Assembly: GCA_022818135.1 (NCBI GenBank)
Contig: JAFMSR010000005.1
Span: 22,419,780 to 22,483,779 of the forward strand
Length of the DNA: 64,000 nt
Direction of reading: 5' to 3'
Source: Saxidomus purpurata
Taxonomy: Eukaryota > Mollusca > Bivalvia > Venerida > Veneridae
The notes beneath the pieces are model-generated. The model was not told the DNA's origin. It made no database searches and saw only the letters and a list, made by a program, of their open reading frames with translations. The translations under genes were made by a program, and so were the position numbers. Shown piece by piece: positions 1 to 12,272 of this stretch (position 1 is the stretch's first letter; every line of letters begins with the position of its first letter).

Positions 1-757
1 AATAATGCTTTATAATTTAGCATATAATTTCAGCAATACAGAAATACATCACGGGCATTTATATTGCAACCATTTGATGATTCATTCTAAAATATGTTAA
101 TTCATACAGTTCGAAGAACCTTGTTTTTTTCCCCACCAAAATCTGAGAGCGAGCAGCTTTAAGAAGGCTCGTATTGATCATTTGTTCAAAAATGAGGCAT
201 TTTTCGATATACGTTGTTCTTTAAAATTGTATTTATCATCTAACGTACATTAAATTCAATAATTTTGGAGAATACAATCTGCTAGTTTAGGTAGTGACCA
301 TTTAAACTTGTATTTATTTAAATAATGTTACATTCATTGAACACATTGTATATTTTTGGTTAATATCATTTGCTAGCTGTAGGAAGTACCATTCTAAGAG
401 GAAGACCCTAAATCTGAGATATTTTTTTTGACTAAAATCTGAAAAACTTTTTACTCACATAGTTGAACGGATTGACACCAAACCTGAAAATGTCAGCTAA
501 ACAACTCAAGTAAACATAGGACAAATTAGCATAATAACGTGTTGCTGTTCAGTTAAACTTCCATTAACACTTGCATAATACATCAACTTCTAGTTAAAGT
601 GACATTAAGCGCATCTTACTGCACATAGTGTATTTTTGGTGACAGTTTTATAAAAGCAATTTTTGGTTGCTGTGCCTTTAAATGTGTTAAATTAATGATA
701 ATGCCGCATTAGTATCTGAAGTTGGTGCTTTAGAAATAAAAAAATCGGACTGATAAA
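1..757. other. AT-rich DNA without a recognisable gene
   Basis: No open frame with coding character was found on either strand. Positions 142-164 (CTGAGAGCGAGCAGCTTTAA and neighbours) match one end of the inverted-repeat element at 22246-22619, so at least this part is dispersed repeat. The rest is poly-T and A/T-rich sequence. Confidence 0.5.
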
Positions 758-907
758 ATGATAGTTCCTTTCTTCGCAGTGATCTCCCTTGTCTTGTTGT
801 CGTTGTTGGTAGACATTTCAGCAGTGGAAGGAAAGCAACTCCTGCATGCAGTTGTTTTTTCTTCTAAAAAGACTTTCCCAGTCAAAATAAGAAAACTAAT
901 ATTTTGA
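758..907 (+). CDS. Possible signal-peptide exon or tiny secreted peptide
   Basis: A 49-codon frame starts at an ATG (758). Its first 25 residues look like a secretory signal: a short N-terminus, then a strongly hydrophobic stretch (residues 3-19) and a plausible cleavage site after Ile-Ser-Ala (residues 20-22). After that come basic residues and a TGA stop. It could be the first exon of a secreted protein, a short secreted peptide, or chance. No family is recognised and no clear splice donor was chosen. About 30 bases downstream a cysteine-containing frame (939-1139) is broken by one TGA. Treat as a weak prediction. Confidence 0.2.
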   Translation: MIVPFFAVISLVLLSLLVDISAVEGKQLLHAVVFSSKKTFPVKIRKLIF

Positions 908-938
908 AAGTTATTATTTCGGACTTATTATCACGTCA

Positions 939-1139
939 TGTCCTTTTCAACTGTGTGCTGCAAGAAGGAAGGTGTGTAGAAATCAAGACAAATTAAACTC
1001 TTGACGCCATGGCAAGAACACACGTACGGACCTTTGTCAGCGAGGTCACAGGCCACAGTGCAGAGGGCGCGGATCCTTTGAACATTCAAACAGATTTATA
1101 GGGCCTTGGAAAAAATTCCAGTTAAATTTGCAGCACTAG
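939..1139 (+). pseudogene. Cysteine- and arginine-containing frame with one internal stop
   Basis: This frame runs about 66 codons and is interrupted only by a TGA at 1002-1004. It holds five cysteines and many arginines and glycines, and the base composition is more GC-rich than the flanks. Being next to the putative signal-peptide frame (758-907), it might be the mature part of a decayed secreted peptide gene. No family is recognised, and chance is a real alternative. Confidence 0.12.
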
Positions 1140-2969
1140 CGCGCTATACTAAACTCATATTTGCCGGGATGCCCTAATTGGTCGTTTGTAATTACTCTGT
1201 ATCCCGTGCTTTGAATTTTTAAATGTGTTGAAAGACAATTTGTGAAAATTGGATATTTATTGTTGTTGTTGTATGAATCTTGACTGAAAAGTGAATAATT
1301 GGTGTTGTTGTTTTGAATGGAACTTGACTATGACATTGAAAATAGAATTTGTTAAAAATACGGAGCCGTGCCCAGACATATGCCAATGCTAATATCTAAT
1401 CAAAGTATTGTTGCAATTTGAAAAGTTATTATTAAATTTACAAAATATTTTGTAGTTTTCATAGTTGTTTTATATTTATTTTGTATTCTCCGGGAGTACC
1501 AAATAATTTGCTCGTAGGGAATGCCCCTTTAAAGGGCCGTTTTCTTTCCTTGCGCTTCATATGGCAAAAACAGACATTTTAAGACATCATATCCAATAGT
1601 TATTACAGTTATGTTACTATGAAAGCAGTTTGCAACAAAAAGAATAATTTTCAATAGAAATAAAATTGATAATACGTTTTTTTCAGATTGATTAAATCAC
1701 ATACAGACAAAAATGTTAACTATTTTGTTCCGTATGTCAATAATTAGGGTAGTGTAGAACTACTGCATCAAGTTTCAAATGATTATTGCGCCTAAATCGT
1801 TTTTCTGTGTAAATAGACGTAGTAAGAACTCTAGAAAGCGTGGTATTGACACTAGTTTCAAGTTGATATACCATTCATTTCAACACTAACTCCTTAATAT
1901 TCATGCAAAAACCAACTATCTGTTAATTTAATACATAGTATCAATTAAAGCAAGGTCTGCTAACAATGCAAAATTACTCCGAAGCGAGCTACTAATAAAA
2001 AAGTTGATGCTATAAAGCTGACAGCACTGATAAACTTAAAATTCAATCTTCACTGACAAAAGCGCCAGTCAAACCAAGTCATCTCCCTTTACTCATATCA
2101 GGGATATTGCTCCAAATGCAAGTATCATATGATGTCCCCATAATGTGGGAAAATAATCGCCAAATAGTTCTTTCCCTATCCCACCTCCTCTGGCGGGACA
2201 AGTCAACGTAACGAGGAACTCGTACACAAATTGTCAGTCACTTGTATTAAAATTTTGTCTATTGTCTGCAATTTGTGGAAAATTAGAACAAGACTTTAGT
2301 AATGTTTTTGCGTTTTTACAACACGCGCTTTACATCTTTGTGCAATTATTCTCCCTTAACATCTTTTTTCCCCACCCTTGTGACTTATTCTTGGTATAAA
2401 ACTATTCAGGTTAAGCAATATGTACTAAGTATATTCAATATGAAATGTTTTAATTTACGTGGGACACTCGATATAAGTTGTATTTGTCAAAAGTGACTAT
2501 ATTTATTTAAATGTAGAAAATAAATGTCATAACGAAATTTTAAAACACTTGCTTCCTTGTTTTCTCGACGGCCTAACTACTTTTATCCAGGAGCCATGAC
2601 GATTTCCGAAGTGACGACGACGATGCGCGATTTTCGAAATCGCCTATTATTAGTCCAGTCACTGAGCACCGTCTGTGTGCAAAAAAGCGTACTGGCTAAT
2701 TTTCATACCAATGTTTAGATAAATGTCTGAAGTGTTAGAAAAAATGGGTGGACGTGCCATATCATGGTACGTTTTTAGAAATCAAATCCAATATGGCCGC
2801 CAAAATATTGAAAAACCACTAATGCTCACTTTTCAGTTCTTATTATTAGAAAATAGAATAGTTTTAGATTCTGATGTAATTGAGCAATTTAAAACATATA
2901 TTTCCACTAAGTAAATATGAAACTCGCTTATCTACCTATGTAGTATCGATTTTATGCTGTCGTCCACTG
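1140..2969. other. Intergenic AT-rich DNA, nothing recognised
   Basis: The stretch contains short GTT/TTG-rich runs near 1258-1310 and a few sub-65-codon frames without coding character. I see no RNA gene or mobile-element terminus in it. Confidence 0.5.
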
Positions 2970-3550
2970 ATAATGATCGACACGACAACTCATCGAAAAT
3001 TACATCGACAACTCATCGACAAACTTCGACAATACTTATTATCCAATATTAAGATATTTGCATGGCATGTATATATCACATTAGTTTCTAGAATTACTTT
3101 TTCATGCTTAAAACAGTCAAATATATCGGTGTGAATTAAAGAGGTTGGAGTAAAAATAAATATATCGGCATAGGTTATTCATTCAAATAAATAACGGACA
3201 CGCTGGAACGCTAATTGATAAATACTTTTAGATACTTTTTGCATTCACAACTCAGTCAGTGATGTCATTTACAGCGGACTTTTAACAGAAATAAATATTT
3301 TAAAATCAACATGAAGATGATAAATATTTTAGGTTCTGACAAAAAAACTAAATACTTTTTGAAACGTTGGCGACGATGTCTAATTCGATCTTTGTGATTC
3401 AACATCACCATTAAAATTACCGCAGTGCGACAATAGACCGACGCGACATTTCGATGAGTTGTCTTTCGGTTAGTTGTCGTGTTGATGTATTGTCGTGTCG
3501 GTGATTTGTCGTGTCGATGAGTTGTCTGTCGATGTATTGTCGTATACCGG
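2970..3550. repeat. Inverted-repeat element built from GACAACTCATCGA-type units
   Basis: The left part (2977-3032) carries repeats of CGACAACTCATCGA. The right part (3428-3546) carries the same units on the opposite strand (TCGATGAGTTGTCG) in at least five degenerate copies about 17 bases apart. The arms enclose about 400 bp of AT-rich sequence without an ORF. This fits a non-autonomous DNA transposon with repeated transposase-binding-like units, but exact termini and a target duplication were not resolved. Confidence 0.45.
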
Positions 3551-4500
3551 TTGAGGAAACACTTTAATTAGCAGCAATTCATATGCATTTTCATTTATAT
3601 CACTTTGATCTCTCTACAGTTTGCAAATAATAATAATTGTACAAACATTATTTATCAATTATTTTTGCAATTTTCATTCGAAATCGCTGGTATTTCTCAA
3701 TTTTATTGAACGATACGTATTTCAACGAGTATTTAAAGTAAATTCTTTAATATGGCTTATGGAAATGATGATTTTATTAATTTTAATGATCTTGATCTTG
3801 ACGAGTTGCTCGGGGAAATCACTGCAAGTGAGAAAGAATTGATTTTAATAATGAATTAAAACCGACGAAAAGTACAAATTAATTTTCATGTTCAGACTTG
3901 TTGAGCATGAAAGGAGCATTATGATCACGGAAGCTGGTGTCAGGGGAGTAAAAGTTTGCACGGAATACTAGAACGTTGTGAGAACTACATTGTTTTCTTG
4001 GAGTAAAGAATGTCAACAAGCATATCAAGCAACAAGTTTTTATTTGTTAAGTTTTCAATAAGCATATATATATGACAGGTATTTGTTCTACTTTCGATAG
4101 CAACAGATGAGGCATATACGAATATATATTTATATTTCTTCTATTTTTTCATTTATGATAATTTCCTTAATTTCTGCTTTCAAATATTCAAAATTATTAG
4201 AAATATAATTTCCAAGGGCTACTTTTCTGCAATTGAAGTTGACGCAAATTAGTTGCCAAAATCTATTAAATCAGTCTTTTAAGATCGATTCCCCAATTAG
4301 TACATCTTTATTAAAGACAACTGAACCCAAACCACAGGAGGTCTAATCCCATACAGAGTGAACTATTGATCTTCAAAAAGACATATATCACACCCCTACT
4401 GATAAGACCATTGTCTAATCAACAAGGTTATGTAACATGGTAATAAAACACTTGACCCTTGACATAATTAGCATAATGTGTAAAACTTAACATCGATTGG
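3551..4500. other. Intergenic AT-rich DNA, nothing recognised
   Basis: The only item of note is a 35-codon acidic frame at 3752-3859, discussed among the rejected observations. Confidence 0.45.
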
Positions 4501-4506
4501 TTTAAT
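4501..4506 (-). promoter_or_regulatory. Possible poly(A) signal ATTAAA (minus strand)
   Basis: Read on the minus strand the bases are ATTAAA, about 26 bases past the stop codon of the candidate terminal exon at 4532-4669. In such AT-rich DNA the motif alone is weak. Confidence 0.15.
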
Positions 4507-4531
4507 ACTTTGATGGGAGTGTTAAAAGTTG

Positions 4532-4669
4532 TTATTTCCAGTCAAACACTAAATCAGAAATAAAATATTGGTCACTTTCTTCGAACAGACAGTTTTGACC
4601 TTTTCTTGCAACCCGTGATGAGTTGTCTGTCGTCTCACGTTGTTTTTGTAAAATAAAACTGGAAGTTAC
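4532..4669 (-). CDS. Candidate terminal coding exon of an unidentified minus-strand gene
   Basis: On the minus strand a good acceptor (TTTGCTTTCAG) precedes 45 codons with balanced composition, not the phenylalanine- and isoleucine-rich noise seen elsewhere here. The frame ends in Phe-Asp-Trp-Lys and a TAA stop, and an ATTAAA lies 26 bases beyond. A YY1/CRE/CCAAT-like cluster sits upstream at 5555-5587. No upstream exon that joins cleanly was found and no family is recognised. This could be a real small gene or coincidence. Confidence 0.18.
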   Translation of the reverse strand, partial: VTSSFILQKQRETTDNSSRVARKGQNCLFEESDQYFISDLVFDWK

Positions 4670-5554
4670 CTGAAAGCAAATAAAAGAAAATAAGTACATA
4701 TGTAAATCGACAACACATGAATTGAAATGTATGTACATGTACTACTTTTGAAAATGTCTTGTTTGAGTATGAGATTATCAACGTGTTGCTTCGCAATACT
4801 TGCAATGTAGTCATAATCATAAAGTGGAAATTTTATCAAGATTTTTGGCAGTTATCCTCAGAACCATTATTGCATCAAAAAGTAATGACAACTGCTGAGA
4901 GAAAAGCAAAGTACATGATTTAAGTAGTTTTTTTTTTAAGATAGAAATAACATCACAAAAAGAAAACTTGACATAAAAAAAAAAACAAGAAATTTTAACA
5001 AAGTTTTTGTTCAGAGAAACATGCAATATGAATAAAAGAGGCCTTTCATTTCGAACTTTGGTTATCAAAGTTATCATAAAAACTAATTTTAACTATTTTC
5101 TTAAAACTCGTATACACTTTAACGGACAGCTAATTCTAAGACGCCATCTTTGTTTACTCTATTTTCACCAAAAAACCTCAAATACCAGAAGCTTTTAAAT
5201 CAACTTCTAGTGAAACAGACTACTTATAATGCACATTTTATGTTAATTTAGAGTTAAGAGATAAATAAAAATCCATTAGATAATCACAAATTAATCGATT
5301 TCAACTATTACATCCCTCGCTCAAATTACCATTCACAACAGTTTAACCCTCGTGTTTTGATAAACGACCATTTATAGGTTTGTTTTCACACGATTTTCAA
5401 AGACCTTTCATAGGGTGATTACTGTTGAAGTAGGTACAAAACAATAAAAGGATACTTACAGTTTATTCTCCCAATTCTTAGAGTAGCGAAATACATTGTA
5501 ACAACTGTTAATATTAAGATTTAAATGACAATCATTCTACACGCGATCCGTCAT

Positions 5555-5587
5555 GGCCGCCATTTTACGTCATCGTGTTCTGATTGG
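5555..5587 (-). promoter_or_regulatory. Candidate TATA-less promoter motif cluster
   Basis: Read on the minus strand, a CCAAT box (complement of ATTGG, 5583-5587) is followed by TGACGTAA (CRE-like, 5565-5572) and AAAATGGCGGCC (YY1-like, near 5555-5566). That spacing is typical of TATA-less metazoan promoters. A second YY1-like AAGATGGCG lies at 5142-5150, same strand. No transcript evidence is available. Confidence 0.2.
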
Positions 5588-5599
5588 ACGACAGCTTTT

Positions 5600-6780
5600 T
5601 CAGACTAGAAGCTAGTTTCACGTCATATTTTGTGACAAAAATTGAATATATATATTTTTTTTAAAAAAAAAGGTTTAAAACATTACTAAAAAAGGGGTTG
5701 TAAATTTTCATTTCTCAATGAAAGTTTCAGTCAAAATTAATGAGATTTAACGATTTGCCATCTGGCTGGGATTGGCTAGTATTTTTCACAGTTTTGGGGT
5801 GGTTGACCAATCCGTTTTTATATCTTTAGGTTGTGATAGTGCGACTAGCCTGGCTGTTGATTTGAATCTATCAGGTTCTTACAAACTCTTGAGGCGACAG
5901 TTTTTTTTTCGGAACACAGACCTAGACATTAAATTAATGTTTTCAAAACTTAAAACATTCTAAACAAATATACATGTGAAGACGTAGAAAACATAGTTGA
6001 TGGAACTATTTTTATGTGTATGAACTAATTACTTGTTACAGTTCAATACCAAATAAATGCCGCGAGGAAAATAATGGTATATATTTAAGTTAAATTGTTG
6101 ATTGTTATACTACATTTGTTTTGAATGTTGCATGCAGTACTACTGATTTACTGATGCGTAATATCAGTTTCCTAAACTTTACTTACTTATTCTAGACTGT
6201 AAAATCCCTACAACTTTCTGTATTAAATTACGGTTTTTTAAAACTAATACTAAATGTAACATTGTGACACTGATTTTGTTATTATATTTGTAATCAGCTG
6301 TTTCCTCAATAAATTTATATAAAACATATTTCACAGAATCAACATTATTTTTATTCCGTAGCCTGCATCAGTCTAATGTTTAGGTGAAATCAATCCACGC
6401 TGACCACTGCTAAATAGCCATATTGTTTCTGGTAAGAGTTGTATCAATAATGCACTATGGACAGTTTATAGTTCACACCAGGGTTAAAATAAGATATCCT
6501 GCCGGGCAGTCATTTAGATAAACAGTTACATTCTACTAGGGAATTCCTGGCAAATGTGGGCCTAAATTACAGAGTGACAATGTCATATCTGTTGTCAATT
6601 GATATTAAATTGCCATTCGCCAGTTCAGTTATTATTCACAATGTCTGACACAAGTCGAATTGGCATTTGGCTATCAGTTGCCAAGTCGCGGGGATTAATG
6701 GCTTCGCATGTGCTTGCCATTTGCCAATTTGCAAATTCGGGTTTAACGACTTCGCATCTGCCTGTCATTTACCGATTTTA
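5600..6780. other. Intergenic AT-rich DNA, nothing recognised
   Basis: Only short frames with non-ATG starts occur. Near 6600-6780 the phrases CATTTGCCAATTTGC and CATTTACCGATTT are loosely repeated, but no element ends were seen. Confidence 0.45.
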
Positions 6781-6789
6781 GATCAATCC

Positions 6790-7590
6790 AGGTAATGGTT
6801 AATCAGATATGTGAAATAGGAAAGCTTGCATGTAAAACTCGTACCAAAATGTCTAAGTCTACCATGGACCATAAGAATTGACATGACACCAATGGTGCTA
6901 TAAACCCACCCCTTTGTTGATGTCGGATTATTTATAACAAAAGCATCCATTCAATTCTTTTCCACGTGCATTTATTTGTCGAAGGTAAATGAATGAGACT
7001 GAAATAAACTATTAAACAAACATCCCAAAAGGTAAAGTCGAATTTTGATAGGTAATGAAGTCACTTGATTGACACCTGGCGTCTGGTCAATTAAATTTGG
7101 TCAACAGTGATCAAACTTGACAGTTTGATACCCTTAAATATTTCGTCAAAGTTTTCCAATCAATCATATGGGCGGTTATTAAGATATGTGCACGATAGTT
7201 AATTGCACGGTTGTATGGCAAAACCTAAATATTTAAGTCCAACAAGGGTAACTCAGTCTACAGTAGAGTTATCTAACTTGACGTCTGATATTCCTGAAGA
7301 TTTAAATAAGTGATTACTGTGGTATCCTTATGATAGTAGCTTGCACGCAAAACTTTAACCAAAATTTCAAAGTTCAACAAGAGCCATAATTTGCATTAAA
7401 TTCAAGGGTTATCTGACTTGTTTGTCTGATACCATGGATACTTAAGTAAAGCTTCAAACCAATCCCACACGTGATAATTGATATATGTCCATAATAGTAG
7501 CTTGCATACAAAACTAACCACATATGCAACGCCGACACAAGGGTGACTACAATAGCACTCCTTATTCTCCGATTAGTCGACTAAAAGACG
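6790..7590 (+). repeat. Dispersed repeat with internal units; family ending near TATTCTYCGAWTAGTCGA
   Basis: Loosely repeated internal phrases (GATAGTAGCTTGCATGCAAAACT, and variants of 'caagggtaactc ... tgatacc') recur three to four times. The stretch ends in CAACGCCGACACAAGGGTGA ... CTTATTCTCCGATTAGTCGA at about 7528-7582. The same ending occurs near 11715-11778 and 16090-16145, so these are members of one dispersed, probably non-autonomous family. The left end is approximate. Confidence 0.45.
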
Positions 7591-8002
7591 ACTTAAATTG
7601 GACAATGTTCAAACCACATTTGATAGAGATAGCCGGGAGCCAAATATACTCTTTCACTATGTTGTTTGGCAGTTTTATTTACATTTTATACGCTGTGTAT
7701 TTTTCTTTTGTAGTGCTACACATTTTTATCAATTTTTTTTGTTTAGAATTCGCTGTTTATGTGAAAGCACAAACCGAATTATCGTCTGTTCGGTTTCATT
7801 GTTTATGCGAAATGACCCTTATACGCAACAAACTTTGTTTGTGTGGTGGTGTAGGTCTAGTCTAGTGGTCGAGTCCCGTGTCACTGTGTCGTACTTTACG
7901 ACCTTTCGTAATTAAAGTTGGTACACAGGTAGCTCATATAAGGAGGAATACTTGCTATACATTTGAGGTCACGGTCGCTTTTTCTTAGGTAACGCAAATA
8001 AT

Positions 8003-8050
8003 GCAGATCATGATCACAGTACACAGAGGTGCAAGATAATCATGATCTGC
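8003..8050. repeat. Perfect 12-bp inverted repeat (hairpin)
   Basis: GCAGATCATGAT (8003-8014) is followed 24 bases later by its exact complement ATCATGATCTGC (8039-8050). No gene lies next to it, and its function is unknown. Confidence 0.6.
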
Positions 8051-9300
8051 ACTGACCGTAAAGACAGATTCAGTTGCCAACTGCAGGATAAATGTTAAGT
8101 TTTCGATTTTAAGCAAATACACTTTGATGTTAATTGGCATTTTTACACTAGGGATAATAAAGTGAAACGAGATATCTAAATAGAAAAAAGTTTTATTGTA
8201 AAAAAAATAACAATAGTTTCTGTAAGAAAATTTAGCAACACTTTATGTAAAACAATTAACTTAAGTATCAAAATAATGACTTGAATAAAGTATATCAAAG
8301 GGTATTTATCAGTGGGTTAGTGCAAACGTACTACATGAATTAGTATAAGTCGATATAAAATAAAAGAAAGACACATCAGTTTTGCACCAACCTTTCGCAG
8401 TGAATACAAGATATACACAAAGAAGCTGCAAAATATTCAATAATTTACAGTGGTCTGTTGGCCGAATGGTGAATATTTTCATATATACATTTGTATTAAT
8501 ATAATAGATTGGTGAACTCATAAAGTGTTACACCAGTATTAGCGACAATACCAGTGAAATCTCACTGCAGTTGTCCTCATTGAGTGCTGAAAAGTCACTT
8601 TGGCTCTGATTATTGACATGACTATTTGGTGTTCAGAAGGCTAGTTTGAAGTCACTTTCACATTGAAAAAGTAGACGTATATTGGTGTTAAAGAGAAACT
8701 TGAATCACTATCAAAGTGATTGTTCAACACTGATGATAAAAATATAGTAATGTGCAGTTGCGAAACTAACACGCATAGGAAGAATATTTGTGTCGAATAC
8801 AAAAAGAAATGTTAATGTTGGAAAATAACTGAGGTATATACATATGCTAGTCAAATTAAGCAAATATATCTTTTTTAAACTGATGATTACACACATACAA
8901 AATATACTGTGTGATGTTGGTGTCGACGTTGTTGTCAACAACATTTATAAGCCACATCTTAATTGACAATTTAACTACTAAATGACATACAATCATGTGA
9001 TGTATTTAATTATAGATGTCAGAATGAAAATAGGTACGGAAGCGTATAATGGTCGCCAGTTGCTAGATATTTATGTAGATTTGATGCGAAAATATCGCAT
9101 CATGTTTGAAATCTTACGGGAAAATGCAAGATAGTAATAGAAATATTGCATGATAATTGTAGCATTCGTTCCTTAAGAATCAGCAAGTAAAATCATTTTT
9201 AACGGTTTAGTTATTGCATGAAAGATTTATCTTGTGTAAGATAATTTATTACTGAAAATGAGTTAATATTTAGCTCCGACATCAGTGAAACTAGAGTAGA
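8051..9300. other. Intergenic AT-rich DNA, nothing recognised
   Basis: No coding frame, RNA gene or clear element terminus was seen. Confidence 0.45.
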
Positions 9301-9309
9301 TAGCTGGTG

Positions 9310-10186
9310 TAAATGTTCTCTTTTGAGCTCAGCCTAGCCTGCTTGCCTGTCTGTCTGTCTGTCTGTCTGTCCACACTTACCGTCTGAACATTCTATAAGA
9401 ACAATCGTCATGAAAATTGGTCAGAATATTTTTCTTGATGATCTCTCGACCAAAAGTTGAAACCAGGTCACGCGGGGTCAAATCATAGACCATGTCAAAT
9501 AATAAAAAAATATTCCAAATATTATAGAAACCACATTTGTACCCAACCAAACCGTAAAATTGGTTAGAATGTTTGTCTTGATAAAATATAGGACAAGAAA
9601 GAAACTATATTACGTGTGATCAAAACCAGGTAAAAAAATAGAAAAACCTCGTGATAACTCCAGAAGCCAAATTTGCACCCAATCACCCTGGATGTGTTGA
9701 TAAATGCTATGTCAAGTTTGAAATTTGGTCACATCATAAAATCTAGATCACAAGGTGAACTCATAGAACATCAACATTCTAGAATTTACATTTTGAATCA
9801 AATCATCTTGAAAATTAATCAGAATGTTTGTTTTGATGAACTCTATGTTTAGTTTTAAACTGGGATTCGTGGGGTAAAAAAGTAGGACACCAGGTAAAAT
9901 AATAGAAACACCTACGAGCTCTAGATGTCACATTTGACACACCGGCATCAGTCATATTGAAAGAAAGTTTGTCTTGGTGAACTTTAGTCAAGACCGAAAC
10001 TGCGTAACATCTGGTCAAAAGTTAGGTCACTTTGTACATTGATTTTAAACCTACGTTGTGAATGTGTTTACCGTTTCGCAAAGAGATTTTAAAAATTGTC
10101 AGCGGTTGGCATTGATCATGACTTTAGACTTACTTTTTGTCTTTGGGACAGGATAGCGATATAGGACCATCTTGGCCCTCTTGTAA
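9310..10186 (+). repeat. Dispersed element with CTGT-run 5' end and GGACCATCTTGGCCC-type 3' end
   Basis: It starts near GAGCTCAGCC followed by six tandem CTGT units (about 9345-9372). Inside are several degenerate units ('gaaaattggtcagaatgtttgtcttgat ... aaaccaggtca ... atagaaaccacatttg') about 150 bp apart. It ends with AGCGATATAGGACCATCTTGGCCCTCTTGT. The 3' end matches the elements at 41571-42635 (plus) and 57165-57645 (minus), so this is one family of non-coding bivalve-type interspersed repeats. The mobilising enzyme is unknown. Confidence 0.5.
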
Positions 10187-10189
10187 TTC

Positions 10190-11480
10190 ATTACAGCCGA
10201 GGGCTGTAGAGTAAATGATTGTTTTCGGTTTCAGCTTTGCGCGAGAAATATACGTCAGATAAAAACTTGATTTGCCAAATAATATGTGTCGTATTCGGGA
10301 AAAAGTTTGTTTAGTGATAGTTTTAGAAAGATATTATATTGTGATTGCTTTTTGACGTCTAACGTGTTACGAAAACAAACAGCTCTGTTTTTAATCAATT
10401 GTTTTATTTTATCATGACATAACGCACAATTGCAAAATATTATCAAGCAAAGTCAACATATTACCACACACATGTCTAGTTAATATAAACAGTAACTGTC
10501 GACCATTATACGCTTCCGTAAATAGGTCCTTGTTAATTTATTACCAAATATGTAAATGAAATGAATGTATAGACATAAACCACTGCTGTAACTTATAACT
10601 AGTAAGTAATCAAAAAGGCGATGCACTCAACGGTAAATGAAATTAGCTAGCATAAAACTGAAATATTTTGTCAAGACAGGGTCATCGTCGTCATGCCATG
10701 TAAACTCCTGAACAGAGGACAAAAGTTCGATATACGGTCGATGTCCTTTGCCATTGTGCAAGACACCTTACGCCACACATGCTTATGTCCAGCCATCACT
10801 AGACTTCGTAAAAAGATACTAGCCCTTTCTGTCTTAAAACATGGCCCGATCATTGGATGTTGTCTCGAGAGTAATTTATGAAACCTTCGAAACCGAGCTA
10901 ACATCAATTAGCATAAACTAAACTACATTAAGTAAATGTTCTTTGGATTGTACCTTTTACTATGATGTATCACTCGTAAAATATTTTTTAAAACGAATGT
11001 TCGAATCTTTCAGAAAGGTCAGTTTAAACTGACGTTTTTGATTAAAACTTACAAATGTAATTAATTCCCTTTATCTTCTAGTATATTACCACAATATTTA
11101 TATCTACAACAGAAAGAATGTGTAGGTCTGTTACAGTATATTTAATAAAATAACATTGTGCTGAGGTGTGCACCGATGTTCTGAAAACCTTAGGTAATGG
11201 ACTCTTATCCTTGTGTTCATTTTCATACTTGGTAGCACCTCAACACTTTTACACAGTTTGCAAAATTACTTTATAAAATGTACTTAAATCTAGCAGTTAA
11301 CAGAACATTTAGTATTGAAATATCTATAAACATGCGTATACTTATATATAAATAATATTGATATTCTAAAATGTATAGTGGTCTTTCAAAACGCTCCCAT
11401 ACATACAATATATACATACAATAATATGCAAACAACCAGTAACATGATGGCCCCATAAATTTAACCCGAGTATCTTTGCT
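10190..11480. other. Intergenic AT-rich DNA, nothing recognised
   Basis: No coding exon or RNA gene was supported. The frames in this region are short and of low complexity. Confidence 0.45.
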
Positions 11481-11489
11481 CCTCTAATG

Positions 11490-11780
11490 AAATAACAAGG
11501 TCAATATCACAGACACCCAACTTAGCTAACCACCATCGAAACCCCACATTTCAGAATCACTTCAAGGGATAGATTCTAGCTAATTTAGAGTCACCTTATT
11601 TGCTTTTCTGATACCATTAAACATTAATGTAAAGTTTCAGATCAATCTCATAAGAATTTCATGAGGTATGTCTATGATAGTAGCTTGCATGGAAAACATT
11701 TAGCAAATGTGCAACGCCGAAGCTGACGCAGTGGTGATTACAACAGCCCTTATTCTCCAACATGTCGAGCTAACAGTCAG
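11490..11780 (+). repeat. 3' part of the CGACTATTCGAA-family dispersed repeat
   Basis: It shares the internal phrase 'gatagtagcttgcatggaaaac' and the terminal block 'gcaacgccgaagctgacgcagtggtgattacaacagcccttattctcc ... gtcgagcta' with the stretches at 6790-7590 and 15328-16145. It looks 5'-truncated. Confidence 0.45.
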
Positions 11781-12272
11781 ATCCTAATGGTCCCTGTCGA
11801 AATTTGCTGTTTTATGCTGGCAACTAACATTGACAAGGAAAAAGCAGTAGACAAGACTTTAGGACTTTTTAAAGACACGTTATTACACGTCGCCTATAAA
11901 ATTTCGCTGTATTTTCAACGTTTTTCAAGTGTTTTCTACATGCATTTCACACTAACTAGCATTTTACACAATTTGGCTAACATAATCTTTGTACATGTAC
12001 ATAAATGACTGGATAGTATTGCAGTAAGGTAAAACGAAACTCCCTAACTCTTCAAATTCATTAAGTTTACCAGGGTAGAAATTTCATGGTCGGCCGGGAC
12101 TATAAACAATCTATATAATCTATAATTTGATATAACTATTATTTAGACGCATAACAAATAATCTCTTTTGAACAAACTATCTGGATCCTTCTTACATAAA
12201 CACCCTTCATTCAGATCTTAAGTTCTTTCTGATAGACTTTTCTCATTTTTCGCATGGATTTACATTTAATAT

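Noticed and set aside
3752..3859. 35-codon acidic frame beginning MAYGNDDFINFNDLDLDELL
   Set aside because: It has a coding-like composition but is too short, lacks a splice donor I trust and matches no family I know.
7524..7915. Two overlapping plus-strand frames of 105-113 codons
   Set aside because: Composition is Phe/Tyr/Leu noise, and the first part is the end of a dispersed repeat. A GTGGTCGAGTCCCG phrase near 7866 resembles a B box but has no A box.
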